Shown here: one piece after another, positions 28,001 through 38,861 of the stretch | How positions within the stretch are numbered: position 1 is the stretch's first letter | Layout: the number at the start of each line of letters is the position of its first letter | DNA from: Branchiostoma floridae | Taxonomy: Eukaryota > Chordata > Leptocardii > Amphioxiformes > Branchiostomatidae | Assembly (NCBI RefSeq): GCF_000003815.2 | Contig: NC_049979.1 | Location: forward strand, 7,395,105-7,459,104 | Direction: 5' to 3' | DNA: 64,000 nt | Notes under the pieces: generated by a model | Databases searched by the model: none | What the model saw: the letters and a program-made list of their open reading frames with translations, nothing else | What the model was told of the DNA's origin: nothing | Made by a program: the position numbers and the translations under genes

Positions 28001-28984
28001 TCAGAGCCGCTGGGGGTCCGGGAAAAGCAGAGGAACAATTTGCTGTCGTAAATAGGCCCCCGCCTTAGGAATGTAATCAGGCCGTAAAGATAGACAGCAA
28101 ACTCGGATAGTAAATAACAACAACAACAATCAATCAATCAATCATGAATATACATGTAACATGATGATGATGTACCTAACAACATATATATATATATATA
28201 GCACAACTCAGAAATGGCGAATACAAATGTTTCATAGATCCAGCATCGATGGACACAGCAAAGAGAAAAAAACACTGAACCCATATGCATTTTTTCCGTG
28301 TTTGCAATGTCAGATACACCAGGTCCCAAATTTCTACACCGCTGGGTCAGGGAATGTCCTGAATAGGGCGTCGACCTCACATACCCTGGCTTCCCTACTG
28401 GATCGTCCCCAGGTGACAAACAGTCGCCAATTACTGTGGATATTTCAGCCCACCAGCTCAGCAAAATCCCACCTACACGTCCATAATTCAAATTCATGTA
28501 ACATCGTGTCGTGCGGGGCAGCACCGAGTCTTTCATACAAATTGGGCGAGCTGCACGCTGGTCTGTCTGCCTTTCTATTTTTGTGGGGGCAAAAATTCAA
28601 GTTGAAGTTATCGATTTACCAGAACGCTCCGTACCTAACTAGACAATACACACAACAGGATGTCTGGATGATGGCGATGATAATACCAAACAAGACAAGC
28701 CATCGCGCGCTGGTTACGTAGGCAAGCGCCAAGGTAGGACAATTTCAGCACACCCTTAACATAACAACACCCCGCGGGTTCTCTCAAGACAAGCATGACA
28801 GGACGAACATACCAGGTTTGATGTAGAGACCAGAACAGCATATATAACCTCACATGTACACCACATGTGCACATACGCTAAAACATGATATATAATGCAT
28901 GTGCTTATTTCTTATGATGTATGTCTGTTTTTAATACTCACTTCCCTCAGGCCCGTCCTGTATGGACAGAGACTCCAGCAGCAT
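10085..28984 (-). CDS. PPP1R27-like: ankyrin-repeat protein phosphatase 1 regulatory subunit (PPP1R27/DYSFIP1- or MYPT-like)
   Basis: Spliced minus-strand gene. Firm coding exons are 22940-22707, 11520-11378 and 10540-10085 (stop TAA); a probable first coding exon is 28984-28942. All junctions are GT/AG with matching phases. The 291-residue product has a PP1-docking V-K-F motif at about residues 50-52, just before MFQESVQSGDF, then two clear ankyrin repeats (about 89-154: LTALHQAALDGN, GWTPLHAAVAEGH, with ADGDTPEEL after them). This is the layout of PPP1R27/DYSFIP1, which binds and restrains PP1 catalytic subunit, and of the MYPT N-terminus. The last 125 or so residues are a tail of D/E runs not found in the 154-residue human PPP1R27. 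If the exon at 28.9 kb is not used, the ATG at 22962 gives 284 residues (MSSSPPTES...). The upstream exon is preferred because TCTTCTCCCCCCACAG at 22941-22956 is a strong acceptor. Family membership is fairly sure; the exact orthologue is not. Confidence 0.8.
11729..11800 (-). tRNA. tRNA-His (GTG), copy 1
   Basis: 72 bases on the minus strand that fold as a full cloverleaf. The 7-bp acceptor stem is GCCGTGA with TCACGGC and discriminator A. The anticodon arm is TTGCG-TTGTGGC-CGCAA with anticodon GTG, and the T arm is CCAGG-TTCGAAT-CCTGG. A-box and B-box promoters are intact (GTCTAGAGGTTAGGAC; GGTTCGAATCC). The encoded RNA starts at acceptor position 1 and, as in all eukaryotes, would need the G-1 added after transcription. 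A run of A on the plus strand just left of the gene supplies a T-run terminator. It lies inside the intron of the PP1 regulator gene, on the same strand. Confidence 0.97.
12062..12133 (-). tRNA. tRNA-His (GTG), copy 2
   Basis: Identical in sequence to the copy at 11729-11800 and 333 bases away from it. The spacer is also repeated (AGCAAACTAGAAACAGCAG and AATAATAAGATTTTTAAAAAG stretches recur), so the duplicated unit is the gene plus spacer. A T run for pol III termination lies about 40 bases downstream. Confidence 0.97.
12398..12469 (-). tRNA. tRNA-His (GTG), copy 3
   Basis: Identical 72-base cloverleaf with anticodon GTG, 336 bases from copy 2. Its downstream block (T run plus GGTGTATTATCGCGGCAGTG) is almost the same as those of copies 2 and 4. 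Confidence 0.97.
12725..12796 (-). tRNA. tRNA-His (GTG), copy 4
   Basis: Identical 72-base cloverleaf with anticodon GTG, 327 bases from copy 3, the most upstream copy on the minus strand. The spacer between copies 3 and 4 is the most diverged, whereas the gene bodies show no differences. Confidence 0.97.
14931..14986 (-). mobile_element. LINE 3' tail, 5'-truncated
   Basis: Read on the minus strand it is GTACCATGTACAATTGTCGT followed by GCAATAAAGTTCTTCTTCTA. This is the same tail as the LINE fragment ending at 7954, but with an intact AATAAA and a TTC simple repeat. Only the last 60 or so bases are present, typical of extreme 5' truncation. It abuts the MITE starting at 14987. Confidence 0.65.
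14987..15206. mobile_element. foldback MITE, TACTGTAAATGC family, copy 1
   Basis: Ends are TACTGTAAATGCAGAAATG on the left and an AAATGCATTATTTTACAGTA stretch on the right, imperfect inverted repeats. Internally it carries repeated GTTCGCGGT/ACCGCGAA motifs in opposite orientations. The outermost TA on each side may be a TA target duplication, as for Tc1/mariner-type elements. There is no coding capacity. A second copy lies in a MED6 intron at 55848-56060. Confidence 0.8.
17632..17690 (-). repeat. dispersed repeat fragment (shared with 39.9 kb)
   Basis: On the minus strand AATTTTTCCGACTACTATAT followed by CTGCGCGACTCAACCTCTGC TTGGAG closely matches the plus-strand stretch at 39944-39996. The second copy also has an inverted repeat of GGGAAAATT/AATTTTCCC around a GGCGCTC/GAGC loop. 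This suggests the end of an unclassified transposon. Confidence 0.55.
20440..20504 (+). repeat. possible LINE 3' tail with (AATCA)n
   Basis: TTATACAGCCGAATAAATCA followed by three more AATCA-type units. A polyadenylation-like AATAAA running into a pentanucleotide repeat is typical of non-LTR retrotransposon ends. No upstream coding part was recognised. Confidence 0.4.
23000..25609. other. non-coding stretch, no gene seen
   Basis: Lies between the first firm exon and the proposed upstream exon of the PP1 regulator gene, so probably intronic. The open frames here are short, overlap on both strands and resemble nothing known to me. Confidence 0.4.
25612..26189 (-). mobile_element. mariner-type deletion derivative, 578 bp, copy 1
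   Basis: Flanked by TA on each side (25610-25611 and 26190-26191), with inverted ends CGAGGGGCATTCAATAAGTA on both sides. A minus-strand frame from 26006 encodes the helix-turn-helix N-terminus of a mariner/SETMAR-type transposase (MEQVECRAVIRFLYLKGRTP, YDLVKRWHPEFKQGR and the AT-hook-like PRPGRPSS). It then jumps directly into the 5'-terminal sequence of the element. The whole DD(D) catalytic region is missing, so this copy is non-autonomous. A sister of the same length and structure is at 60596-61173. Confidence 0.9.
26921..27092. mobile_element. foldback MITE, hAT-like family, copy B
   Basis: Inverted arms CTCCAAGCAGATCCTAC on the left and GTAGGATCTGCTTGGAGATT AG on the right, with GCATAAGA/TCTCATGC subterminal matches. 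The flanking octamers AAAATGAT and AAATTGAT agree at 7 of 8 positions, suggesting an 8-bp target duplication. No coding capacity. Confidence 0.75.
28125..28199. repeat. simple repeats (CAA)n, (CAAT)n and (TA)n
   Basis: CAACAACAACAATCAATCAA near 28125 and a (TA) run at about 28182-28199. Located a few hundred bases downstream (minus-strand sense) of the proposed upstream exon. Confidence 0.8.
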
Positions 28985-29100
28985 GTCCTGGTCCTGGTCC
29001 TGGTCCTGACCGTCGGCTGCCACGTTCGCACACGTAAGGTTATCAATTTGCTCCGACGGTGGCTTATCTCCTGAAGTGTCCGCCAGGTTCGGTTCTTGTT
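28942..29100 (-). CDS. probable 5' coding exon of the PP1 regulatory subunit gene
   Basis: A GC-richer stretch, open on the minus strand, ends in a consensus donor (GTGAGT, 28941-28936) in phase 1. The first firm exon of the PP1 regulator has a strong acceptor in phase 1 at 22940, so the junction gives an in-frame Lys (A + AA) and continues SMPGRRNG. The only in-frame ATG is at 28984, giving MLLESLSIQDGPEG. Upstream of it the frame stays open (EQIDNLTCANVAADG and a short QDQDQDQD run from a CCTGGT repeat) up to a TAG near 29140, with no ATG. That part is either 5' UTR or the continuation from an earlier exon. The joining is inferred from phase and splice sites only. Confidence 0.55.
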
Positions 29101-29313
29101 CCCGTGCAGCACAGCGCCCCCGGCAGAACAAAGCAAGCTATACAGAGCAAGCGTTTCTTTTGCAAACCGTATAATTACAAATCCAGGCTCTGTTGAGCGG
29201 TCTTCTGAGAGTTACCGCTGCAGTTATCAAGAGGCCCTTTGTGGCGAGATATGGCGTTCAACTACGCTCTCTTCGATAAAGACGTACCGCGTTGATGTGT
29301 ACTGCAGATATAA

Positions 29314-29945
29314 CTAACTCCATGTACCTGTGAACACACCTGACGACAACACCCCCTTTTCAAGCACCGATGGGGATATGAAATCCTGTATGGACGTAAT
29401 CTGTGAGATTCTCACGGCGACATTTGATGTGCGAGATGCGTGGGCACAGGCACGGAGCCACCCGACATCATTCTCCCGAAGGGCCACGGTGATGGGAGAC
29501 TTCAAGGTGCAGTAAACGGATGCTTTGATGAACGACTTCCACAGGCGTTGGCCCGTTTGACAGGTAGAACCGTCCGTCAGGTGTAGTAGGCGCGGTAAAA
29601 CGGGATGTCAGGGTGCCCCGTGTGACTTGTTCGCCTGTTGTGGGCGTAGACCTCAACGAGCTCTCAAACCAAAATCAGCATGCGCAGTACGGCAAGTCTT
29701 GAGTATACAGCGCCAGCCCTATAACTAAAGGCTTAGTGGCATTTGTCCAAGATCAGTAGTCCCTAAGTCCAAATGTCTCCGGTACCCCAGGTAGCACCGC
29801 TGGTCATGGCCGTCGCCGTGATCTTGCCGGGATGAGTGGTGGTGGGACCAACCAAGCCTGGCACGCACTCGAGCGTAGCGCGAGTCAACACGCGGCCGTC
29901 AGGGGTCACTGCGGGCGTGGGTTCGTTGGCAGTCCGCACTTGCAT
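29314..29945 (-). other. unassigned coding-like stretch, broken frame
   Basis: The minus strand has consecutive open pieces with balanced, coding-like residue use. One runs from about 29945 (PTPAVTPDGRVLTRATLEC...) and is closed by a TAG. A second at about 29660-29470 contains TAPTTPDGRFYLSNG. A third, one frame off at about 29555-29331, reads GQRLWKSFIKASVYCTLKSP and ends before a possible donor GTACAT. The repeated TPDGR hints at related pieces. I do not recognise the family. It could be a decayed gene, a transposon relic or chance. Confidence 0.25.
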
Positions 29946-30668
29946 GATAAAGTCGTTAGCAATAGCCTGGTTCCACAGGCTTTTACTTGGGGACCGTCCT
30001 GTTGTACTGGAAAGTGTGGGCGAGGGAATGGAGTCGAGGCTGTTTTAATGAATCTTCATAGAATATTCAGGGCGTTTGCGTTCGATGCGTGAAGGGCAAT
30101 TAATCACCCCAACCCACCACAAGGTGTATTTGATACGTGTGCGTGGATTCTGTACACTGCAGATCCTCTTATCTCTCTCTGTATTTCTTTGACTCTCCTC
30201 CCCCGCTGTATGCCACATGTACGAAAAAACTACCCTCAAGCTCTCTGTATAATCAAATACCAGGAGCTGATAACGCGGTAAGCTGATGTTCTCATACCAT
30301 AGCACGACTCTGTTTTTAAAAAAATGTCGTGGCGCAGAAGTATTCTCCTGGGACTAGGACGCCTCAGTAAACATCCAGTCGTTATCTGTCAGTGTCAGGA
30401 TTGTTGTCGGCTAACAGGTGAGTCAACAGCTCACCTGAGCTGGAGACATTTCCTTGGGTTCGCGCCATGGACGACGGAACTATTTACAGAGAACATGCGC
30501 AGTTATCCATGGGACAGGGGCACGTGTCCGCGTAATGGGTCAAATCCAAAATGAATTATCGCTGCAGAAAAATGAACATTGATATCTCCTTTTACCTGGT
30601 AATAACTCCACTTTTCCAGACAATTTGCCCAACATCGTATCGAAGCAGGACAGAAAAGCGGACGTTCA

Positions 30669-30855
30669 ATTAATCTCCAAGCAGATCCTACGGTAGCATA
30701 AGATAGCATCTAAAGCTGGCAGACATGGCAGAGGAGTGAAGCCGGCCTAGGAGTGTGTACGCGACCGGAGCCCGTTTGACTCCCTTTGGCCGGCTATACT
30801 CCTTGGCCAGCTTTGATACTATCTTATGGCACCGTAGGATCTGCTTGGAGACTAG
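30669..30855. mobile_element. foldback MITE, hAT-like family, copy C
   Basis: TAATCTCCAAGCAGATCCTA on the left and TAGGATCTGCTTGGAGACTA G on the right. Between them are inverted GCATAAGATAG/CTATCTTATGGC arms and GCCGGC blocks. The flanking octamers match at only about 6 of 8 positions, so this copy is probably older than copy D. Confidence 0.75.
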
Positions 30856-31302
30856 CAGTCAATATCTCCTCCCAAATCCCGTTTGGGGTGAATGAACTCA
30901 AATGGAGTCTATCGCTCAACTGAGAGTGGTGAAAAGTCCAATCAAATAACAATTGCCACTGTTCTGTTTGTTTAGTTGATCAAATAAAAGATGAAATGTA
31001 AGGTTAAGGTATTGCATCACCCAGATACAAATGTAATATGCAGACATTGCGTCAGCAGATAACACTGTAGGTAAGGGCTGAATTGCCAAAGGTGTCCAGG
31101 TAGGTCTCGGACTTGTGATAGACGGAAAGGCCATCAGCAAAACAAGAGTTGACCTATCATCACGCTTTCTTTAATATAAAACCAAAATCTGAATACGAGC
31201 TTACACGGCACCATAAAAAGGTGGCATGTGCCATTGGAGCTATCTTTACTAAAATATTCTATCATCCATATCCATATCCTGACACGTAATTGTAGTGTAG
31301 GA

Positions 31303-31336
31303 TAGAGACTAAGGGTCACGTGACCCTTAGTCTCTA
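31303..31336. repeat. 34-bp perfect palindrome centred on CACGTG
   Basis: Each arm is 17 bases (TAGAGACTAAGGGTCAC and its exact complement) with no spacer; the centre CACGTG is an E-box. No gene is near enough to assign it a regulatory role. Confidence 0.9.
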
Positions 31337-33462
31337 CCGGACCCGCGAGCTTTTATAGTGGTAGCAGTAGCTAACCTGGCCGTCTTGAGAACAAGGCTGG
31401 ACTCCAGACTAAGTGGTGGCAGCCATACAATCGTGAGGACTCGGTGATTGTGCCGATGTCCTTGAGAATATCCATGGCCACAGATGAGGCTGACTCCCGT
31501 CAGGTGGCGACCAGCGAATTGCCCGGTCCCGGCTGTCATGGCGACGGTCACAGATGGTGAGGCGGAAACATCACGACACGCGGAAAATGGATTTTTCGTC
31601 GACATGTGGCGAAATTGTCAAAAATCTTTCGGCAGTTTTCAGTCGATCATTCGGATATTTGCCCTGAAATAACTTGTTCATTTGTTTATTTGTTTCGTAC
31701 TTAAAAGAAGAAAAAATAAATAAATGACAATGGATTATAGAACATAACATTCCAAGGGAGGCCCAGATCTTCTGCTTATGAGAATGCAGTGTGACCGACT
31801 CAAGAAGAGTCCACAATACTATAGATAGTGTGTGTATTCAGAGCTTGTTATACGTGGTAACACCAGTTCTTCGCTACTGCAGATGTGGCGCTTCGGTATT
31901 ACCTCAGTTGAAACATCTGACAAGACAGTAAGATTACTCTGTGCCCTGCAAGTGATTTGCTAGGGACAAACACGTTGTGGGGCTAAGCCAAACACAGAAG
32001 TACGCCTGTATCATCATATAACCTCCTGCTATTAAAGCAGCACTGTTTTCAGGCTTACCGTAGATGAGAGGTATGCAGTCGTGACCTTGGTTTGTGCCGA
32101 GATGTATCGCTACACCTGCGTGATGATCACAGCGACATCTCAAGCAGGGGTTCTTCCATCCCACTGTGGAATAAATGCATCACAAACGGGGATGGACGGG
32201 TCGATTCGAAGCTTGGGAAAACATTTATTCCTGTTTTATTGTATTGTGAACCAAAGGTGTGCCAGAAACACTATCTTTCCCAGTTAGAGAACAGCGGTAT
32301 CATGGCAAAACGAGAACCGGTGTATTGTAAAACAGAAGTGTTTTTAAAATCCTTGTTTTGCCGATCTTTTGTTAAAAAAACACACATCGAAAATGGCATC
32401 ACCCCCATCTCAAAACAGACCTCGGTCCATCATCTAGGACTTGGTCTGCCTTAGATCAACTCCAAATACATAGCAAGTCGAAAACATGGCCCGCAACTCC
32501 TAAGTTAGCATCGCGCCACCAGCCGTCGGCCGGTATGCCTGGCCTGGCCGGTATGTTTATACTGACAACACGCCGTGTGGGGACGAGCAGGTAGGGAATG
32601 TCCCCAATTTACGACTTGTGTTCTGTATAACGGTGGACATCGAGGTTTCTATGTCCAGTTTCTAAACCTAGTCTTGACACCAATCTACGAACAAATACTA
32701 GTCTAGGCTCTGTCTTAGTTCACTTGGAGACAGACAAACGTTTGGAAATAATTGTTATCATCCAGCTTGTATAACTGACAGCGCGTCACACTGTTACACA
32801 ATGTTTGATTTGTAAACAATCTTGTACAACGTTAAAGTTCGCGATCGTGCCAGAGCTGTGTTTTACCACATTCACCAACAGGTTCGCTGTGTGCCAGGCC
32901 CTGGTCCGCTGTTGGTGTCGGAAACAAACATTTAGCGAATAAACACGAAACCACAACTGTTAGATTAAAGCCAGACAGCTAACGTTATCATGTCTGTTGT
33001 TCGATGGTCTGCTCAGTTAGCTGCTTAAGACCGACACAAAAATGTGCGAACAAATCACGGGAAGAGATAACGGTCTAAAATGTCCAGCGGCAATAAGTCT
33101 TAGAACTGCCTGTGATCCCATACCTGATGCCGGTCATTATTTACTGACCTGCGGGAATTATCCTAGTTATTTCAGCGAAAAGACTCCATCAATTCTAAAC
33201 AATGTTAAGCCGCCGTTTACTCTTCTCTGTTGTTTATACACGGGCAAACATTTTCTGTTTTGTTTAGAGGCGACATCGAACGATATTCAAATTACATGGG
33301 GCTGTGGCTCTGGACAAAACCCACGAGTTGGTGGAGAGGGCGGCAAACAGAACCTGATAGCACCGTGACATGCGCACAGACAAACATCGCCCCGGCCCAG
33401 GGAGAAGCGACAACAGATTTCATAACGTGATTCTAGGAAGAATCAGAGATAGCGGAAGATTC
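31337..33462. other. non-coding stretch, no gene seen
   Basis: Only short frames on both strands. No splice-bounded exon, repeat family or RNA gene that I recognise. Confidence 0.4.
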
Positions 33463-33974
33463 CTAATCTCCAAGCAGATCCTACGGTAGCATAAGATAGT
33501 ATCAAAAGCTGCCAGAGGAGTGAAGCCGGCTTAGGAGTGTGTTTTGCTACCAGGGATCTGCCTCCACTGAAACAGGGAGGAGCATTTCTATTCAACAATG
33601 GTGTTGCTGCCCCTCCCTGTTGCCATGTGCTAATTATTTTACGAGCGAATTACACTGGGACAAAGTCAGTGACCAGCACATGTCCCAGTTGGAAGTTAGC
33701 ACCAAACAGGAAGGAGGGCAATTAGCACCTACACTGCAAGTACAGTTTGAATGGGAAACAATTGGATGTTAATAGCCTTTGTTCTAGCCGACTGGAGGCA
33801 GATCCCTGGTAGCAAAACACACTCCTAAGCCGGCTTCACTCCTCTGGCAGCTTTTGATACTATCTTATGCTACCGTAGGATCTGCTGTAGCAAAACACAC
33901 TCCTAAGCCGGCTTCACTCCTCTGGCAGCTTTTGATACTATCTTATGCTACCGTAGGATCTGCTTGGAGATTAG
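33463..33974. mobile_element. compound foldback MITE, hAT-like family, copy D
   Basis: Bounded by CTAATCTCCAAGCAGATCC on the left and its complement on the right, and flanked by GAAGATTC on both sides (8-bp target duplication). The right arm is present twice in tandem (about 33811-33883 and 33889-33964, each starting GTAGCAAAACACACTCCTAA). The centre carries a further inverted pair, TTGCTACCAGGGATCTGCCT at 33544 and its complement near 33792-33813, around a spacer with CAGGGAGG/CCTCCCTG. It looks like an arm duplication within, or an insertion into, a simple foldback element. Confidence 0.8.
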
Positions 33975-36900
33975 AAGATTCCTTTATGTGCAGGTTCTCC
34001 AAAGGTGACAACAATATGGTTGCAGTGACAACATACGCATTGACTCAATGGCAAAACCCAGCAAACGTAATTACAAAAGATACCAAATCAAACACGGACT
34101 ATTCTGTTTGCTCACATAACCGGCAAACCGCTTAAACTTTAAAGCGTAACACATCAGTTTTATACGTTAAGTGTAAGCTGTGTATTAAACAGACAGATTG
34201 GTTTGATCCACTCGCACCGCGTGGTGGTTCTCTAACGTGCTTGATGTGTGGTTCTTCTCACACACGGGATCTACGCTTCCGTCCCACTCGACAAGACGTC
34301 GGATACTAGAATATACCTCCATATCTATAAGAGAACGAACGACCACACAAATGTATATACAAACTAGCACAAACATCAAAACAACACCAAACCTAACTTA
34401 TGCAGCACAGGGTTTACAATGGACCAATGTGTGGGACATGAGCTATGTACAACTCTTTTTACAATCAAACATTGCAGAAATATTCGATGCCTCATGATAG
34501 GTATACCAACTCCAGCAAGTCTGTATGCGAGGCTATTGCTTAACGTCTATTGTTATACAGGTAGCGTGGTTGTAACGCATTAAGTCCAGGTTTTAGGTGA
34601 CGCGCCCACTCTACTACAGGTGTGCATGTACAGCGGTACTAAGCAGGTGGGAAGGAGGGAAACGTGGCCTGTACCCTACACCATACAACTACTTCATGTA
34701 TATAATGGTGTATATACCAGGATAAGTGTACAGCGAGGTAAAACATGTCCAAACTCATACTGAGGTGAAATCAATAGTGCGCATCTTTTGTAGGACCTAC
34801 GCACCACGTGGTATTGATATAGAAACTTCTTCTCAAAGTTTTACCTCATGTTTACGATTCGGTTGAGGCAGGTGAGAATTTCGTCCACTTCGGCGCGATT
34901 TTGAGGCTCGCTGACCTGTGACGACGGCTGTTGACATAGCTGACTTCGACCGACTTTCCCATGAGCAGGACAGAGGTGCCAGGACCAGGAAATCCAACTG
35001 CTCGGTTAGCGCTGCAAGAAAAAAGGCTTTCCAGTACATCTTTTTATTATAAAGGATGCATTCTGGACCACTGTATGTTCTTGGTATACATATGTCCCTT
35101 TCTCCACATAGAGCCTTTAGATTCATGGTCAGAACCACCTGTTACAGCAGTTCTACACGCTGTGTTGTAAAGACGTCAGTATTACAGAACGGGCAGGCAC
35201 ACTGTGGGTGAAGAACGAACGTTTACCGCCATTTTTATCGGAGTTTGTTGACGTTACAGCCACTTTTATCCACCGTATCACTCACCTCAGTCAACGATTT
35301 TGTAAGACTGCTGTTACATCCCAACTTGAATAACGGCGGCTTGTCACATACTATATCCACACCGCACACACGTTAAGGATTCGATATGATAGGTAAGATT
35401 ATCTGCGGTTTTGGCAGCAGGAGTGTCTGCTGAAAGATATCTGTCAATCAGAAAGGATTTGCCATGTCATCGGTTGTCGGATGTGGGATGATGAATGTGA
35501 CATGTGTCCTTCAGCAAGTCATCGCCCTCCAAGAGGCTTTCTAGGTAACCCGGTATCAAACAAGTCAACTATCGCTTTCACATAACATCAACGACTCAAT
35601 AAGGACTGACGCCTTTCGTGCCTCTTTAACAATGACCAACATTGGATCTTCTACTCAGTCTCACCCAAGACACGCGTCAGAGTGGATGTCCTTCCTATAC
35701 TAACACGTTTTTGGAAGAAGAAAAAACTCAACAGTCCTGATGCGATCAATGATATGCTACTTCTAGCCAGACCTATGTGTAGTCTAGTCGGTGGAGGAAT
35801 TATAACTTCCAGTTTTAGGGTCACCTACGTATTGGTACTCCTCGCCCCTTATTCTCGCTCCTGTTTGGGCTGTTTCTACCGCCCCGTTTCTAAGTACATG
35901 TAGATCAAGGCCACCGGTTCGCAGACCTTCGCAGACCCATGGTGATCGTGTTAAAGCTACAGTGCGTCGGACCATCACTATCGCACCCCATCAAGGAGGA
36001 CCGTGGTTACCAAATGAAACTTCATCTTTTTCGCTCAGCTCTAGTTCCTTTCTTATGGAAGAGGTTATCTGGGGTGATGTTTATGGCCATGTTCACGGCA
36101 CAGTTGGAGACAGCTGTTCATCTCTTCCTGTGATCCTATGCGCTCCCCTGTCAGCTTCCCCGAAGATGCCCGGACTCCTCCTCGGACCTGCTTCTCGTCA
36201 GACGAAAATAAAAAGTGACACGTTTGATATTCAGCTACCTGTTCAACGTCCTCCACACTAACTACAAACATCCTCCGATCTTCCGATGTCCCTCCTCTTG
36301 ATGAACAGCTGCAACTTGAAGACGACTTGAAGAGACTCTTGTAGTTTGTTTGGGGAACTCTCAAGGATCCAGGACAGAAACGAATCCGCTCACCGTCAAC
36401 ACGAAGAGCTGTCCGGCCCTGTTACCTAAGGACGGTGCGGCTATCGCTGACAGGTTCAAGTAAACCAAGGTTGACCTCGCGGTTTATAGGTATATACGAT
36501 GTCAGACAGAGAGCACTAGACACCAATGCAAACATCTTTGGTTACCGCAATGCACACCTTGATGTCCTTATAGAAAAGATGTTGTCGTTCTTAAGAACTG
36601 GTGGCCCTGTGTCGGGACGACAGGACAAGGCTGCCAGATCGCCTTAATCCGTCCACAACAAGGTGGTCAACAGGAAGACGGAGCGGTTGATAAAATTGGA
36701 TAAAGGCGCGCAGATTTCTTCACGGTCATAGTCAGGGAGACGTCTAGAGGGGTCAGGGTTCAGGTGGACGCCAGGTCAATGCCCTTTCTATGCTGCGTCA
36801 TAATCTCTACGACCTTTCACTTCTTTGACGCAATTTTAGGAGATGATTTGACTGAATAATATAAGTCAGAGAAGTATTACATTAGAATTACTATCAACGC

Positions 36901-38460
36901 TAGTTCACTTTTATCTGCGGGGTAACCTCAGTTATCCGTTACACATAAAATCGGAGTATTAGGGATATCAAGTCGACAGACGGCTGTTTCAGACCGGAAT
37001 GTTGTGAAAATATTGCAATTTGAAACCAATGTCCGTCGACTAGATATCTGTAAACACCTCGTTATTAAAAACATCGGACATAGCCATGTGGACAAAGGTG
37101 AACTACCGTTACATTATTTACAGCATCGTAAAGAAGAAAAAACTCTGATTTTATCTGGTGAGTCTGCTCACAAATGCTCCACCCCAGTTTTACGTGTCCT
37201 AGCATTTCTTGACGTCAGAAGTAAATTGAGACATCTGCAATGATTGGAGGTACCCAGCCTACTTCCTGCCCAGGGCAGACCCGGTGCTATGGGAGAGTTT
37301 AGGGACGCACGAGCGGCGGTGATCCCGGGATAACCATGCAGCTTTCTCTCTTGTTTTTACAACTAATGGGCGCTACACTTGACACCCGGGTCAGCTTCCA
37401 CTTGGGTGTCCATCATGCGACTATCAGCAGAACGCGGGGTGGTGCCGAGTTTCTGGGTTTGACCTGGTAACGCCTTTCTGTAAAGAGGATGTGTTGGTTT
37501 GCGGGAACGTTATGTGAAAGTTGATTTGAAATATAGAAATCTGGGCTATGACAATCTTCGATCAAATTTGGCGAAAAGGTGTCCATAGGATTCCAACGCT
37601 ACCATCCCTGTAGACCGGTCTACTCAGCTGTCTGGATTGTTCTGGTTATATGTAGTAAACGGAGTTTTTCGACACCAGCGCTCGTGTCAATCAACACTTG
37701 ATACATCAAGGAGCTACATATTTCTAACGAAGTACGGTATTGATTTCTCTTACACTGAAATCATACTATAAGTGACCCTGGATAACGGCGAGACTTTCTT
37801 CTCAAAGGCAACGTTGTATCCCCTGGGATGTATATGACATGTGTATGCTAACGTTACATGTAAATTTAAGAACTTGAAAGCTCTTGATAGTTACGCCCCA
37901 TGACGGGCTTTGTCGACGACAACAATCGCATCATGTTCTTACAAAGGACCACTTGATATAGTCTGTAGGTTTCGGCTAATGATGGTATGGAGATAGAAAA
38001 ACACAGGCACAGGTACGAGTCAGAACTGGGGAAGAGAAGTTATTTGATTCTTATTTCAGAGATCCCGTGGCTATAGGTGAGGTAAGAAAGTTACGTCAAA
38101 CTATCAGCAAGAAATTGAAAGAAAACATATCCTTATACCTCTTGATATAAAGGCTATCTATCTCTAGCTTGCATGTCAACTTACCGATACGTAGCACCTT
38201 GCCAACTGTGAATGAGGATACCACCTCTGGACGTGGGGCTTGATCAGCTACTGCAGGCTACTGCTAATAAAGGAGGGATGGAGGTTGGACAGGAAGATGG
38301 ATCACAGTTACCCAGAACTGTCCACACCGGAATCTCGTTTCGGGGAAAGATTGATTCACCAATAATTGACCACAGAATCAGTGAGGATGTGTTGGTCGGT
38401 ACGAGAGCACCGGACGCCAGTGCCAGTTCGCTTCCTCGTACGATCGTGGGCTATGTTCTA
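33975..38460. other. non-coding stretch, no gene seen
   Basis: About 4.5 kb with no supportable exon. Short open frames (for example near 34.3, 35.0, 36.0-36.6 and 37.1 kb) occur on both strands without recognisable domains. Confidence 0.4.
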
Positions 38461-38861
38461 CGATGGACCATTGGATCAAAACGTGTTTTAGGCGAAAGAG
38501 CTGTGTGCTCACAGCGAACGAGCTGTGTGCTCGGCGAACAAGCTGTGTTCACGCAGAAAAGGGGCTGCGTGCTCAGCGAACGAGCTGTGTTCACGCAGAA
38601 AAAGGCGGGGCTGCGTGCTCAGCGAACGAGCTGTGTGCTCACAGCGAACGAGCTGTGTTCACGCAGAAAAGGGGCTGTGTGCTCAGCGAACGAGCTGTGT
38701 GCTCACAGCGAACGAGCTCTGTGTTCACGCAGAAAAGGGGCTGTGTGCTCAGCGAACGCAGTGTGCTTACAGCGAGGGGGCTGTTACACCAGGCTGAAGA
38801 TGGCCGCCGATTGGTAGCCGCCGATCCGGCCGCCGATTCGTCATTAGACAAAACGTAGCAT

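Noticed and set aside
38490-38780. CRISPR-like look of repeated units with short variable parts
   Set aside because: The units are contiguous modular minisatellites without unique spacers, and the genome is eukaryotic.
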